6,016 bases of DNA from Solirubrobacteraceae bacterium. Lineage in GTDB: Bacteria > Actinomycetota > Thermoleophilia > Solirubrobacterales > Solirubrobacteraceae. The translations under genes were made by a program, and so were the position numbers. Every line of letters begins with the position of its first letter. Positions within the stretch are counted from its first letter, which is position 1. Positions 1-5,185 of this stretch are shown one piece after another. The stretch is taken from the NCBI GenBank assembly GCA_025935735.1, contig JAICUS010000383.1, positions 1-6,016 of the forward strand. Direction: 5' to 3'. Under the pieces are notes generated by a model. It saw only the letters and a list, made by a program, of their open reading frames with translations, searched no databases and was not told the origin of the DNA.

Positions 1-1
1 C

Positions 2-853
2 CTGGCCCGCCGCGGGCTGCTGCCGGCGGTCTACCTCGCCCAGGGCGGAACGCTGCGCTGCCAGGCCGCGCGCGGCTACTGGCAGGTGCGCGACGGCGTG
101 CCGGCCAGCGCCGGCCACGTCGGGCGGGCCTTCGCCGCCGGCGAGACCGTGGTCGTGGAAGACGCTTCCGTGCCCGGCGCGCACGCCCGCGCCTGCCTCC
201 CGCTCGGCGCGGCCGGCGTGCTGGTCGCCGAGACCCTCGTCCCGCTCGACGCGGCCACACTGGCCGAGCTCGAGCGCACGGCCGCGGCGCTGTCCGCCCG
301 GCTGGAGGAGGTCGGCGTGCTCGGCCACGCCTCGCCGGCGCAGCGCCTGGCCCGCACCGCGGCGCGCCTGGCCGCCACCGACGACCCGGCCGAGATCGTC
401 CGCGAGGCGCTGGCCGCGGCGCTCGAGCTGTCGGGTTGCGAGTCCGGTGTGCTCGCGCTGGCCAACGGCTACGGCGAGCTGTATCCACGGCTGGCCGAGG
501 GCACGTTCGGGATCGCGTTCTCGCAGCTGTCAGCCGAGGAGCTGGGCGACATGGACGCCTGGGTCCAGGACGGCACGTCCTGCTACACGCTCGGCGACAC
601 CGCCGGCCGCGGCTACGCGGGCCACGAGGTGCTGCGCAAGGCCGGCGCCGCCTCCCTGATCGTGCTCCCGCTCGTGGCGGGCGGGCAGCGTCTCGGGTTG
701 GTCGTCCTGGCCGACCGGGCGAACCGCCGGCCGCCGGCCGAGGACGTCGAGCTGCTCGAGCTGCTGGCCCACGTGGCCGCCGGCGGCCTGCGCCCGCGCT
801 GCCCGGCCGCGGAAGCCCCGGCCGCCGCGGTCAGCGCACTGCAGCGCGTCTAG
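2..853 (+). CDS. Tandem GAF-domain protein, C-terminal part (5' end outside window)
   Basis: The frame is open from the first bases of the window, so the true start lies upstream; a GTG at 86 is internal to a domain and is not the start. The 283 visible residues hold the end of one GAF domain (about 1-105, from the strand LPAVYLAQGG to the closing helix ELERTAAALSARLEE) and a complete second GAF domain (about 115-265). The second contains CESGVLAL, a long variable loop, then AASLIVLPLVAGGQRLGLVVLAD and a final helix VELLELLAHVA. GAF domains are sensor or dimerisation modules that bind small ligands or cofactors; no chromophore or ligand residue can be assigned here. No output domain follows: only an Ala/Pro-rich tail of about 18 residues remains before the TAG stop, so any effector part would have to be N-terminal. 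It ends 11 bases before mce. The GAF assignment is from fold pattern; the signal sensed is unknown. Confidence 0.85.
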   Translation: MARRGLLPAVYLAQGGTLRCQAARGYWQVRDGVPASAGHVGRAFAAGETVVVEDASVPGAHARACLPLGAAGVLVAETLVPLDAATLAELERTAAALSARLEEVGVLGHASPAQRLARTAARLAATDDPAEIVREALAAALELSGCESGVLALANGYGELYPRLAEGTFGIAFSQLSAEELGDMDAWVQDGTSCYTLGDTAGRGYAGHEVLRKAGAASLIVLPLVAGGQRLGLVVLADRANRRPPAEDVELLELLAHVAAGGLRPRCPAAEAPAAAVSALQRV

Positions 854-856
854 ACT
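828..856 (+). promoter_or_regulatory. Candidate promoter for mce overlapping the GAF stop codon
   Basis: A -10-like TAGACT lies at 851-856 and its first three bases are the GAF gene's TAG stop. A weak -35-like CGGTCA sits at 828-833, 17 bases upstream. Only 8 bases separate the hexamer from the GTG of mce at 865, so a transcript from here would have almost no leader, matching the absence of a Shine-Dalgarno before mce. Inferred by eye; the -35 match is poor (3 of 6). Confidence 0.3.
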
Positions 857-864
857 CGGGCGGC

Positions 865-1278
865 GTGTTCGGCCGCATCGACCACATCGGGGTCGCGGTC
901 GCCGACCTCGAGGCGGCGATCGAGCTCCACACCGGCCCTTACGGCATGCCGCTGGTGCACCGCGAGACGATCGCGGAGCAGGGCGTCGAGGCGGCGCTGC
1001 TGGACGTCGGCGAGAGCCACGTCGAGCTGCTGCGGCCGTTGACCGGCGACACGCCGGTGGGCCGCTTCCTCGCCGCGCGCGGCCCCGGGCTGCACCACGT
1101 CGCCTACCAGGTGGCGGACGTCGCCGCCGCGCTCGATGCGGCGCGCGGGGCCGGCCTGCGGCTGATCGACGAGGCGCCGCGCACCGGCATCCGCGGCTCG
1201 CGGGTCGCCTTCCTGCACCCGCAGACCGCCGGCGGCGTCCTGACCGAGCTCGTCCAGCCCACGGAGGTCCCTGAGTGA
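865..1278 (+). CDS. mce: Methylmalonyl-CoA epimerase
   Basis: This 137-residue protein of the vicinal oxygen chelate fold interconverts (2R)- and (2S)-methylmalonyl-CoA, linking propionyl-CoA breakdown (odd-chain fatty acids, Val, Ile) to the B12-dependent mutase, in the cytosol. Two beta-alpha-beta-beta-beta halves are visible, opening with DHIGVAVADL (residues 6-15) and LHHVAYQVADV (76-86). The expected divalent-metal ligands are His7, Glu54 (in HVELLRPL; Gln in the Propionibacterium enzyme), His78 and Glu128 (in VLTELVQP). The length matches the family (about 135-150). The GTG at 865 is chosen because the conserved DHIG strand follows at once and no other in-frame start is near. The frame stays open upstream inside the GAF gene but makes no sensible protein. 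No SD is visible. The TGA stop overlaps the next gene's GTG by four bases. Neither mutase nor carboxylase genes are in the window. A different VOC enzyme is possible but unlikely. Confidence 0.9.
   Translation: MFGRIDHIGVAVADLEAAIELHTGPYGMPLVHRETIAEQGVEAALLDVGESHVELLRPLTGDTPVGRFLAARGPGLHHVAYQVADVAAALDAARGAGLRLIDEAPRTGIRGSRVAFLHPQTAGGVLTELVQPTEVPE
1263..1267 (+). promoter_or_regulatory. Strong Shine-Dalgarno GGAGG for the 73-residue protein
   Basis: GGAGG lies inside the last codons of mce, 7 bases before the GTG at 1275. It is the only textbook ribosome binding site I see in the window and it decides the start of the small downstream gene. Confidence 0.75.
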
Positions 1279-1496
1279 GTCCCGCCCCCGTCCGTCGCGC
1301 CGCCCTGGGCTTCCAGGGCGGCCAGGTCCTCTCGCTGCGTCTGTCCGAGGACGCGCTGACCGCGCTGCGCCAGACCATCCGCGAGGGCCGCGAGCGCTGG
1401 CAGGAGGTCGAGGCCGCCGACGGCGCCGTGCTGATCGACCTCGGCCAGGTCGTCTATCTGCGCGTTGAGTCCGACGAGCACCGCGTCGGCTTCTAG
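1275..1496 (+). CDS. Small conserved-looking protein of unknown function, coupled to mce
   Basis: A 73-residue protein that I do not recognise. It starts at a GTG overlapping the mce stop (GTGA), behind a well-placed GGAGG, which strongly argues that it is translated. After a basic N-terminus (residues 5-9, PVRRA) come a predicted strand QVLSLRL (17-23), an amphipathic helix EDALTALRQTIREGRE (25-40), a Trp (42) and a probable beta hairpin: WQEVEAADG (42-50) and AVLIDLGQVVYLRVES (51-66). It ends in the charged tail DEHRVGF. There is no signal peptide, membrane segment or Cys/His metal motif. The compact alpha/beta layout looks like a small soluble domain, possibly dimeric, but no function can be given. 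Tight coupling to mce suggests co-production with the epimerase. Its last 32 bases overlap the likely start of the phosphatase gene. Confidence 0.75.
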   Translation: MSPAPVRRAALGFQGGQVLSLRLSEDALTALRQTIREGRERWQEVEAADGAVLIDLGQVVYLRVESDEHRVGF

Positions 1497-2013
1497 TGCG
1501 CCGCCGGCGCTCGGCGCCTGGCGCCTGCGCGCGAACGCGCTGGACCTCGCGCTGTATCGCCGGGTCCGCTCGCTCGCGCGCACGCCGGCCACGGTCCGCT
1601 GGGTGCGGCGCTACTCGACCCTGGGCGAGCACGGCGCGGTGTGGCTGCTGGGCGGGCTCGCCGGCGCGGCCTTCGACCGCTCGCGCGGGCGCGACTGGCT
1701 GCGGGCGACCGCCACGGTCGGCGCGGCCTACGCCACCTCGACGTCGATCAAGCTGGCGATCGGCCGCGGCCGCCCGGTGGTCGAGGACCTGCCGCAGCTG
1801 ATGGCCACGCCCACCGGCCTGTCGTTCCCCTCCTCGCACGCGACCTCGTCGTTCGCGGCCGCCCGGGCATTCGGCGCGCTCGTCCCCGGCGCGCCGCTGC
1901 AGCTCGCCGCGCTGGCCATGGGCCTCTCGCGGCTGTATCTGGGTGTCCACTACCCGTCCGACGTGGCGGCGGGGGCGGCGCTCGGGACGGCGCTCGGGAG
2001 CCTCGGGCGATGA
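1465..2013 (+). CDS. PAP2-family membrane phosphatase
   Basis: A 182-residue integral membrane phosphatase of the PAP2/PgpB superfamily, which removes phosphate from lipid phosphates such as phosphatidic acid, undecaprenyl pyrophosphate or polyprenyl-phospho sugars. All three signature motifs are present: Lys96-x6-Arg103-Pro104; Pro122-Ser-Ser-His125 (PSSH in place of the common PSGH, a tolerated variant); and Ser155-Arg156-x5-His162-x3-Asp166, where His162 would be the phospho-accepting nucleophile and His125 the acid/base. Hydrophobic stretches lie near 58-70, 81-99, 126-142, 144-161 and 166-180. Size and motif spacing resemble the short actinobacterial members related to decaprenyl-phosphoribose phosphate phosphatase (Rv3807c), but the substrate cannot be read from sequence. 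The start is uncertain: TTG 1465 is the first possible start in this frame after an in-frame stop, has no SD and overlaps the preceding gene by 32 bases; the first 20 residues are low complexity. The TGA stop overlaps the ychF ATG. Confidence 0.85.
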   Translation: MSPTSTASASSAPPALGAWRLRANALDLALYRRVRSLARTPATVRWVRRYSTLGEHGAVWLLGGLAGAAFDRSRGRDWLRATATVGAAYATSTSIKLAIGRGRPVVEDLPQLMATPTGLSFPSSHATSSFAAARAFGALVPGAPLQLAALAMGLSRLYLGVHYPSDVAAGAALGTALGSLGR

Positions 2014-3101
2014 TGAAGGTGGGCATCGTCGGGCTGCCCAACGCGGGCAAGTCCTCGCTGTTCAACGCGCTCTCGCGCGCCGGCGCGGAGGCGGCGAACT
2101 ACCCGTTCACCACGATCGAGCCCAACGTGGCGGTCGTGCCCGTTCACGACGAGCGGCTGGACGCGGTGGCGCGCACCGTGGGCGCCTCGAACACCGTCCC
2201 GGACACGATCGAGTTCCACGACATCGCCGGGCTGGTGGCCGGCGCGCACCAGGGCGAGGGGCTGGGCAACAAGTTCCTGGCCAACATCCGCGAGACGGAC
2301 GCGCTGCTGCACGTCGTGCGCGTCCACGAGGACCCGAACGTCATCCACCCCGAGGGCCGGGTCGACCCCGCGGCGGACATCGACACGATCGAGACCGAGC
2401 TCGTCTATGCGGACCTCGAGTCCGCCGAGCGCCGTCACGCCCGGGTCGTGCGCGACGCCCGCTCCGGCGACCGGGCCGCGGTGGCCGAGGAGGCCTGGCT
2501 GCGCCAGGTGATCGAGGCCCTGCAGGCCGGCCGGCCGGTCCGCTCGGTCCCGCCGCCGGCCGACGCGCCGGACGCCGTGCGCAACCTCTCGCCGCTCACG
2601 GGCAAGCCAGTGCTGTTCGTGGCCAACGTCGACGAGTCCCACCCACCCGACGACGCGGTGCCGTCGGTCGTGGCCGACCACGCGGCGGCCGAGGGCGCCG
2701 CCGCGGTGGCGATCTCCTCGCGGCTGGAGGCCGAGCTGTCCGAGCTCGACGACGAGGACGCGGCGGCCATGCGCGAGGACCTCGGCGTGACCGACTCGGG
2801 GCTGAACCGGGTCGTGCGCGGCGCCTTCGGCCTGCTCGACCTGATCGCGTTCTTCACCGCCGGCGAGGCCAAGCCCGCCCAGTCCTGGCACCTGCGCCGG
2901 GGGCTGAGCGCCTGGCACGCCGCGGGCGAGATCCACTCCGACATCCAGCGCGGCTTCGTCCGCGCCGAGGTGATCGCCTGGGACGCGCTGGTCGAGGCCG
3001 GCGGCTACGCGGGGGCGCGCGATCGCGGCGTGCTGCGCCTGGAGGGCCGCGACTACGCGATGGCCGACGGCGACGTGATCACCGTCAAGTTCACCCCGTA
3101 G
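2010..3101 (+). CDS. ychF: Redox/ribosome-associated ATPase-GTPase YchF (OLA1 type)
   Basis: A 363-residue Obg-like P-loop NTPase, the same length as E. coli YchF. It is a universally conserved cytosolic protein that binds ribosomes and is linked to stress and translation control. Visible elements: G1/P-loop GLPNAGKS (8-15), switch I region PFTTIEPN (32-39), G3 DIAGLV (71-76) followed by [13 protein letters not shown], a helical insertion about 130-190, and the G4 position NVDE (206-209) in place of NKxD, the change that lets this subfamily prefer ATP. The C-terminal TGS domain spans about 280-363 ([47 protein letters not shown]). Two start codons stand in tandem at 2010 and 2013. The first forms an ATGA overlap with the PAP2 stop, with GGGAG at 1996-2000 as a plausible SD; using 2013 removes one Met only. 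No key motif is missing. Confidence 0.97.
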   Translation: MMKVGIVGLPNAGKSSLFNALSRAGAEAANYPFTTIEPNVAVVPVHDERLDAVARTVGASNTVPDTIEFHDIAGLVAGAHQGEGLGNKFLANIRETDALLHVVRVHEDPNVIHPEGRVDPAADIDTIETELVYADLESAERRHARVVRDARSGDRAAVAEEAWLRQVIEALQAGRPVRSVPPPADAPDAVRNLSPLTGKPVLFVANVDESHPPDDAVPSVVADHAAAEGAAAVAISSRLEAELSELDDEDAAAMREDLGVTDSGLNRVVRGAFGLLDLIAFFTAGEAKPAQSWHLRRGLSAWHAAGEIHSDIQRGFVRAEVIAWDALVEAGGYAGARDRGVLRLEGRDYAMADGDVITVKFTP

Positions 3102-3103
3102 CG

Positions 3104-3493
3104 GTGCAGCACTGGCTGAAGGCGATCGGCCACGCACGCGGGCCGTTGACCGACGCCTGGCTCCAGGAGCGCCCGGCGTCGCTGCACCGCACCGGCTTCC
3201 CCCGTCGCCCGCGCATGGAGCCCGGCGACCGGCTCGTCTACTACGCCTCGGTGTGGCGGGTGGTGTTCGCCGTGGTCGAGGTCACCGAGGAGCCCGCGCT
3301 CACCCGGCCGGGGACGCGCTGGCCGTGGACGGTCGAGGTCGAGCCGCTGCTGCTCGTCCCGCGCCTGGACGCCGCGCCGCCGGTGGAGGCGATCGGCGTC
3401 CCGGCCCGCTCGATGAGCCAGCAGTCGCACATCCGCCTGTCCCCGGAGCACTTCACGCGCGCCGTGGAAGCTCTCGCTAGTGTCGCCCTGTGA
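3104..3493 (+). CDS. EVE/PUA-like domain protein
   Basis: A 129-residue single-domain protein. The layout matches the EVE branch of the PUA superfamily: N-terminal strand MQHWLKAIGHAR, a central GDRLVYYASVWRVVFAVVEVTEEP (41-64; a 'GD..vyY' turn then a strand pair), an aromatic WPWTVEVEPLLLVP (73-86), and a closing SHIRLSPEHFTRAVEAL (108-124) typical of the EVE C-terminal helix. EVE and related PUA folds bind modified bases in RNA or DNA. No catalytic residues are apparent and the ligand is unknown. The GTG at 3104 is two bases after the ychF stop; no SD is seen, so translation probably depends on ribosomes finishing ychF. Its TGA overlaps the next GTG by four bases. A neighbouring translation NTPase makes an RNA-related role plausible, but this is inference. 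ASCH is the nearest alternative fold. Confidence 0.7.
   Translation: MQHWLKAIGHARGPLTDAWLQERPASLHRTGFPRRPRMEPGDRLVYYASVWRVVFAVVEVTEEPALTRPGTRWPWTVEVEPLLLVPRLDAAPPVEAIGVPARSMSQQSHIRLSPEHFTRAVEALASVAL
3478..3483 (+). promoter_or_regulatory. Candidate -10 element giving a leaderless mRNA for the GGDEF-like gene
   Basis: TAGTGT fits the actinobacterial TANNNT -10 pattern and ends exactly six bases before the GTG at 3490, so initiation at the usual distance would fall on the G of the start codon. No good -35 is visible (TTCACG at 3452-3457 is too far, 20 bases). By-eye inference. Confidence 0.25.
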
Positions 3494-3849
3494 GCGAGCA
3501 TTTCGTGCTCCCGGGGCCGGATGTGGGCCGGCTGCTGCTCGACCGCCTCGTGGCCGAGGGCGTGCGCTACGGGCGCGACTTCGCGCTCGTGCGCATCACC
3601 GTGCCGCTCGGGTCCGCCGAGGAGCTCGCGCCCACGTTCGGCCGCGTCCTGCGCGACGCCGACGTGCTCGTGCGCTGGGAGGCCGACGAGCTGCTCGCGC
3701 TGCTGCCGGCCACCGACCGGCCGGGCGCCGAGCGCGCGGCGGAGCGCCTGAAGGCGGCCGTCGACGGCGCGGCGGTCCAGCTCGGCGCCGCCCACTGGGT
3801 CGGCGACACCGCGTTCGACCTGCTCGCGCGGGCGCAGCCGCGAGCCTAG
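3490..3849 (+). CDS. Degenerate, shortened GGDEF-like protein
   Basis: A 119-residue stand-alone protein with the skeleton of the second half of a diguanylate cyclase domain. The segment LRDADVLVRW (54-63) is followed by EADEL (64-68) at the GGDEF signature position, then LALLPATD, a helix GAERAAERLKAAV (79-91), and a final strand-helix VQLGAAHWVGDTAFDLLARA. Both glycines of the signature are replaced, the metal-binding Asp-x-Asp strand reads RIT (35-37), and the INDxxGHxxGD segment is missing, with only about 29 residues between the two sites rather than about 40. Cyclase activity is therefore not expected; it may bind nucleotide or protein, or be a decaying remnant. Intact reading frame, consistent codon use and a GTGA overlap with the EVE gene suggest it is still expressed. 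No SD close to the start. It ends on CTAG shared with the opposing exonuclease stop. Confidence 0.65.
   Translation: MSEHFVLPGPDVGRLLLDRLVAEGVRYGRDFALVRITVPLGSAEELAPTFGRVLRDADVLVRWEADELLALLPATDRPGAERAAERLKAAVDGAAVQLGAAHWVGDTAFDLLARAQPRA
3822..3845. terminator. GC hairpin at the first convergent junction (possible U-less terminator)
   Basis: A perfect 7-bp inverted repeat, GCTCGCG (3822-3828) and CGCGAGC (3839-3845) around a 10-base loop, ends just before the shared CTAG. Neither strand has a following T-run, so it is at best a weak or U-less terminator. A stem of this length is not rare by chance at such GC content. Confidence 0.2.
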
Positions 3850-4694
3850 CCCCGCAGCCGCCTCGCCAGCGCGCCCATCCCCATCTCGGCCGCCTTGACG
3901 GCGCCGGCCTCGCGGTCGGTCTCCGCGTCCGGCGGGCGCTCGACCGGCACGGGGCGCAGCGTGGCGATGTCGCGGAACGTGCGCAGCTCCGCCGCCTGCT
4001 CGATCAGCGCGCGGCGCACGGAGGGCGACTCGCGGACCGCGCCGAGGATCACGTGCTCGAGATCGCCCTTGCGGCGCAGCAGGTCGGCGGCGGTCTTGGC
4101 CCCGATGCCCTTCGCGCCCGGCAGCCCGTCCGACGGGTCCCCGCGCAGCGCGATGAAGTCCGGCACCTGCGAGGGCTCGATGCCGTAGATCTCGCGCACG
4201 CCGTCGACGTCGACCTCCGACGGCCCCTGCTGGCGGGCCTTCTGCTGGAGCACGGTCACGGTGTCGCTCACGCACTGGAACATGTCGCGGTCCGCGGTGA
4301 GGATCAGCGTGCGCCCGCCGGACTCGGTCTCCAGCGCGGCATAGGCGCCCATCAGGTCGTCGGCCTCCAGCGCCTCGTGGCTCTCCACCAGCCAGCCGAG
4401 CGCCCGGTAGAGCTCCGGTGCGCGCTCCCATTGCCAGGCCAGGTCGTCCGGCATCTCCGGCCGCGCTGCGTGGTAGTCGGGGAACGCCTCCACGCGATAG
4501 TCGGCCGACTCCTGCCCGAAGCACATGACCACCGAGCGCGGCCGGTACTTCTCCACGCACCACATGGCCTGGTTCACGGATCCCAGCAGCGCGTTGACGG
4601 GCCGCCCCTCCGCGCCCTTGACGCTGTCGGGCACCGAGAAGAACCCGCGATAGAGCAGGCCGGGCGAGTCGCACAACAGGAGCGGGCCGGTCAT
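3846..4694 (-). CDS. Stand-alone 5'-3' exonuclease (FEN-like, Pol I N-domain family)
   Basis: A 282-residue cytosolic flap/5' nuclease related to the N-terminal domain of DNA polymerase I, expected to process 5' flaps, gaps or RNA primers in repair and replication. Motifs in order, with E. coli Pol I equivalents: Asp9 (D13); VVMCFGQ with Gly60 where D63 is expected; Tyr74 and Arg78 (Y77, R81) with His75 replacing K78; PEMPDDL (79-85); the acidic cluster Glu110-Ala-Asp112-Asp113; Asp135 and Asp137 in TADRDMF; Asp186 and Asp189 in GDPSDGLPG; and the helix-3-turn-helix GAKGIGAKTAADLL (193-206). Eight of nine metal-site acids are kept. The C-terminal 70 residues are helical and lack a polymerase domain. 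ATG 4692-4694 is the start; no SD is present and a -10-like CATACT lies 7 bases upstream, suggesting a leaderless message. Divergent from the MaoC gene and convergent with the GGDEF-like gene. Confidence 0.93.
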   Translation of the reverse strand: MTGPLLLCDSPGLLYRGFFSVPDSVKGAEGRPVNALLGSVNQAMWCVEKYRPRSVVMCFGQESADYRVEAFPDYHAARPEMPDDLAWQWERAPELYRALGWLVESHEALEADDLMGAYAALETESGGRTLILTADRDMFQCVSDTVTVLQQKARQQGPSEVDVDGVREIYGIEPSQVPDFIALRGDPSDGLPGAKGIGAKTAADLLRRKGDLEHVILGAVRESPSVRRALIEQAAELRTFRDIATLRPVPVERPPDAETDREAGAVKAAEMGMGALARRLRG

Positions 4695-4701
4695 GGCGCG
4701 A

Positions 4702-4709
4702 AGTATGGT
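4702..4709. promoter_or_regulatory. Candidate bidirectional promoter with overlapping -10 elements
   Basis: Only 23 bases (4695-4717) separate the divergent ATGs of the exonuclease and the MaoC gene. Plus-strand TATGGT (4704-4709) lies 8 bases before the MaoC ATG; minus-strand CATACT (4707 to 4702) lies 7 bases before the exonuclease ATG. Each matches TATAAT at 4 of 6 positions including the key second A and last T. No convincing -35 is seen on either side. A short GGGA (4710-4713) before the MaoC ATG is an alternative explanation for that start region. Confidence 0.4.
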
Positions 4710-4717
4710 GGGACGCC

Positions 4718-5185
4718 ATGCGGACCATCACGGGACTCGAGGAACTGCGCAAGGCCGAGGGCGAGACGCTGGGCACCTCCGACTGGCATGAGGTGACCCA
4801 GAAGGACGTCGACACGTTCGCCGACGTGACCGGCGACCACCAGTGGATCCACGTCGACGTCGAGCGGGCCAAGGAGACCCCGTTCGGCGGCACGATCGCC
4901 CACGGCTACCTCACGCTGAGCCTCGGCCCGCACCTGAACAACCAGGTGTTCAAGCTCGACGGCTTCACCTTCGCCCTCAACTACGGCCTCAACAAGGTCC
5001 GCTTCCCGGCGCCCGTGCCGATCCCCTCCAAGGTCCGGGCCAGCCCGAAGGTCAAGGAGGTCCAGGACATCCCCGGCGGCGCCCAGTGCGTCTTCGAGGT
5101 CACGTTCGAGCGCGAGGGCACCGAGAAGCCGGTCTGCGTGGCCGAGACCGTGGTCCGGGTGTACGAAGGCGGCGCGGCCAGCTAG
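4718..5185 (+). CDS. MaoC-family (R)-specific enoyl-CoA hydratase, HtdZ-like
   Basis: A 155-residue hot-dog-fold hydratase that adds water to trans-2-enoyl-CoA (or enoyl-thioester) to give (R)-3-hydroxyacyl-CoA, used in fatty-acid or related acyl-CoA metabolism. The hydratase-2 signature is clear: FADVTGDHQWIHVD (34-47) with catalytic Asp40 and His45, then PFGGTIAHGYLTLSL (55-69) containing the oxyanion-hole glycine region. NYGLNKVRFPAPVP and the final CVAETVVRVY strand complete a single hot-dog. Length, the N-terminal GLEELRKAEGETLG and the NYGLNKVRFPAPVP block closely resemble, from memory, Mycobacterium tuberculosis HtdZ (Rv0130, about 151 residues). The substrate chain length is unknown. 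The ATG at 4718 is the natural start; it sits right behind the divergent promoter region. Its TAG stop shares CTAG with the opposing SpoIID gene. It is not in an operon with other acyl-CoA genes here. Confidence 0.93.
   Translation: MRTITGLEELRKAEGETLGTSDWHEVTQKDVDTFADVTGDHQWIHVDVERAKETPFGGTIAHGYLTLSLGPHLNNQVFKLDGFTFALNYGLNKVRFPAPVPIPSKVRASPKVKEVQDIPGGAQCVFEVTFEREGTEKPVCVAETVVRVYEGGAAS

Noticed and set aside
86..88. GTG as the start of the GAF protein
   Set aside because: The frame is open and gives good GAF sequence upstream to the window edge (LPAVYLAQGG strand), so this is an internal Val.
436..864. Long N-terminal extension of mce inside the GAF gene
   Set aside because: The extension is Arg-rich nonsense in the wrong frame of a clear GAF domain; epimerases begin directly at the DHIG strand, so GTG 865 is preferred.
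850..1950. A 366-codon minus-strand open frame across mce, the small gene and PAP2
   Set aside because: Low-complexity RRG/RAG-type translation with no recognisable motif; stops are simply rare at this GC content.
1950..3137. A 395-codon minus-strand open frame antisense to ychF
   Set aside because: It mirrors ychF codon structure and carries no independent motifs or ribosome binding site.
3480..4796. A 438-codon plus-strand open frame antisense to the exonuclease
   Set aside because: Repetitive His/Arg/Ala composition typical of the antisense of high-GC coding DNA; the exonuclease on the minus strand has full family motifs.
3241..4893. A 550-codon open frame on the minus strand spanning the EVE gene, the GGDEF-like gene and the exonuclease
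   Set aside because: It is a frame-shadow: the protein is Arg/Ala/Gly-rich low complexity with no domain, and three well-supported genes in other frames occupy the region.
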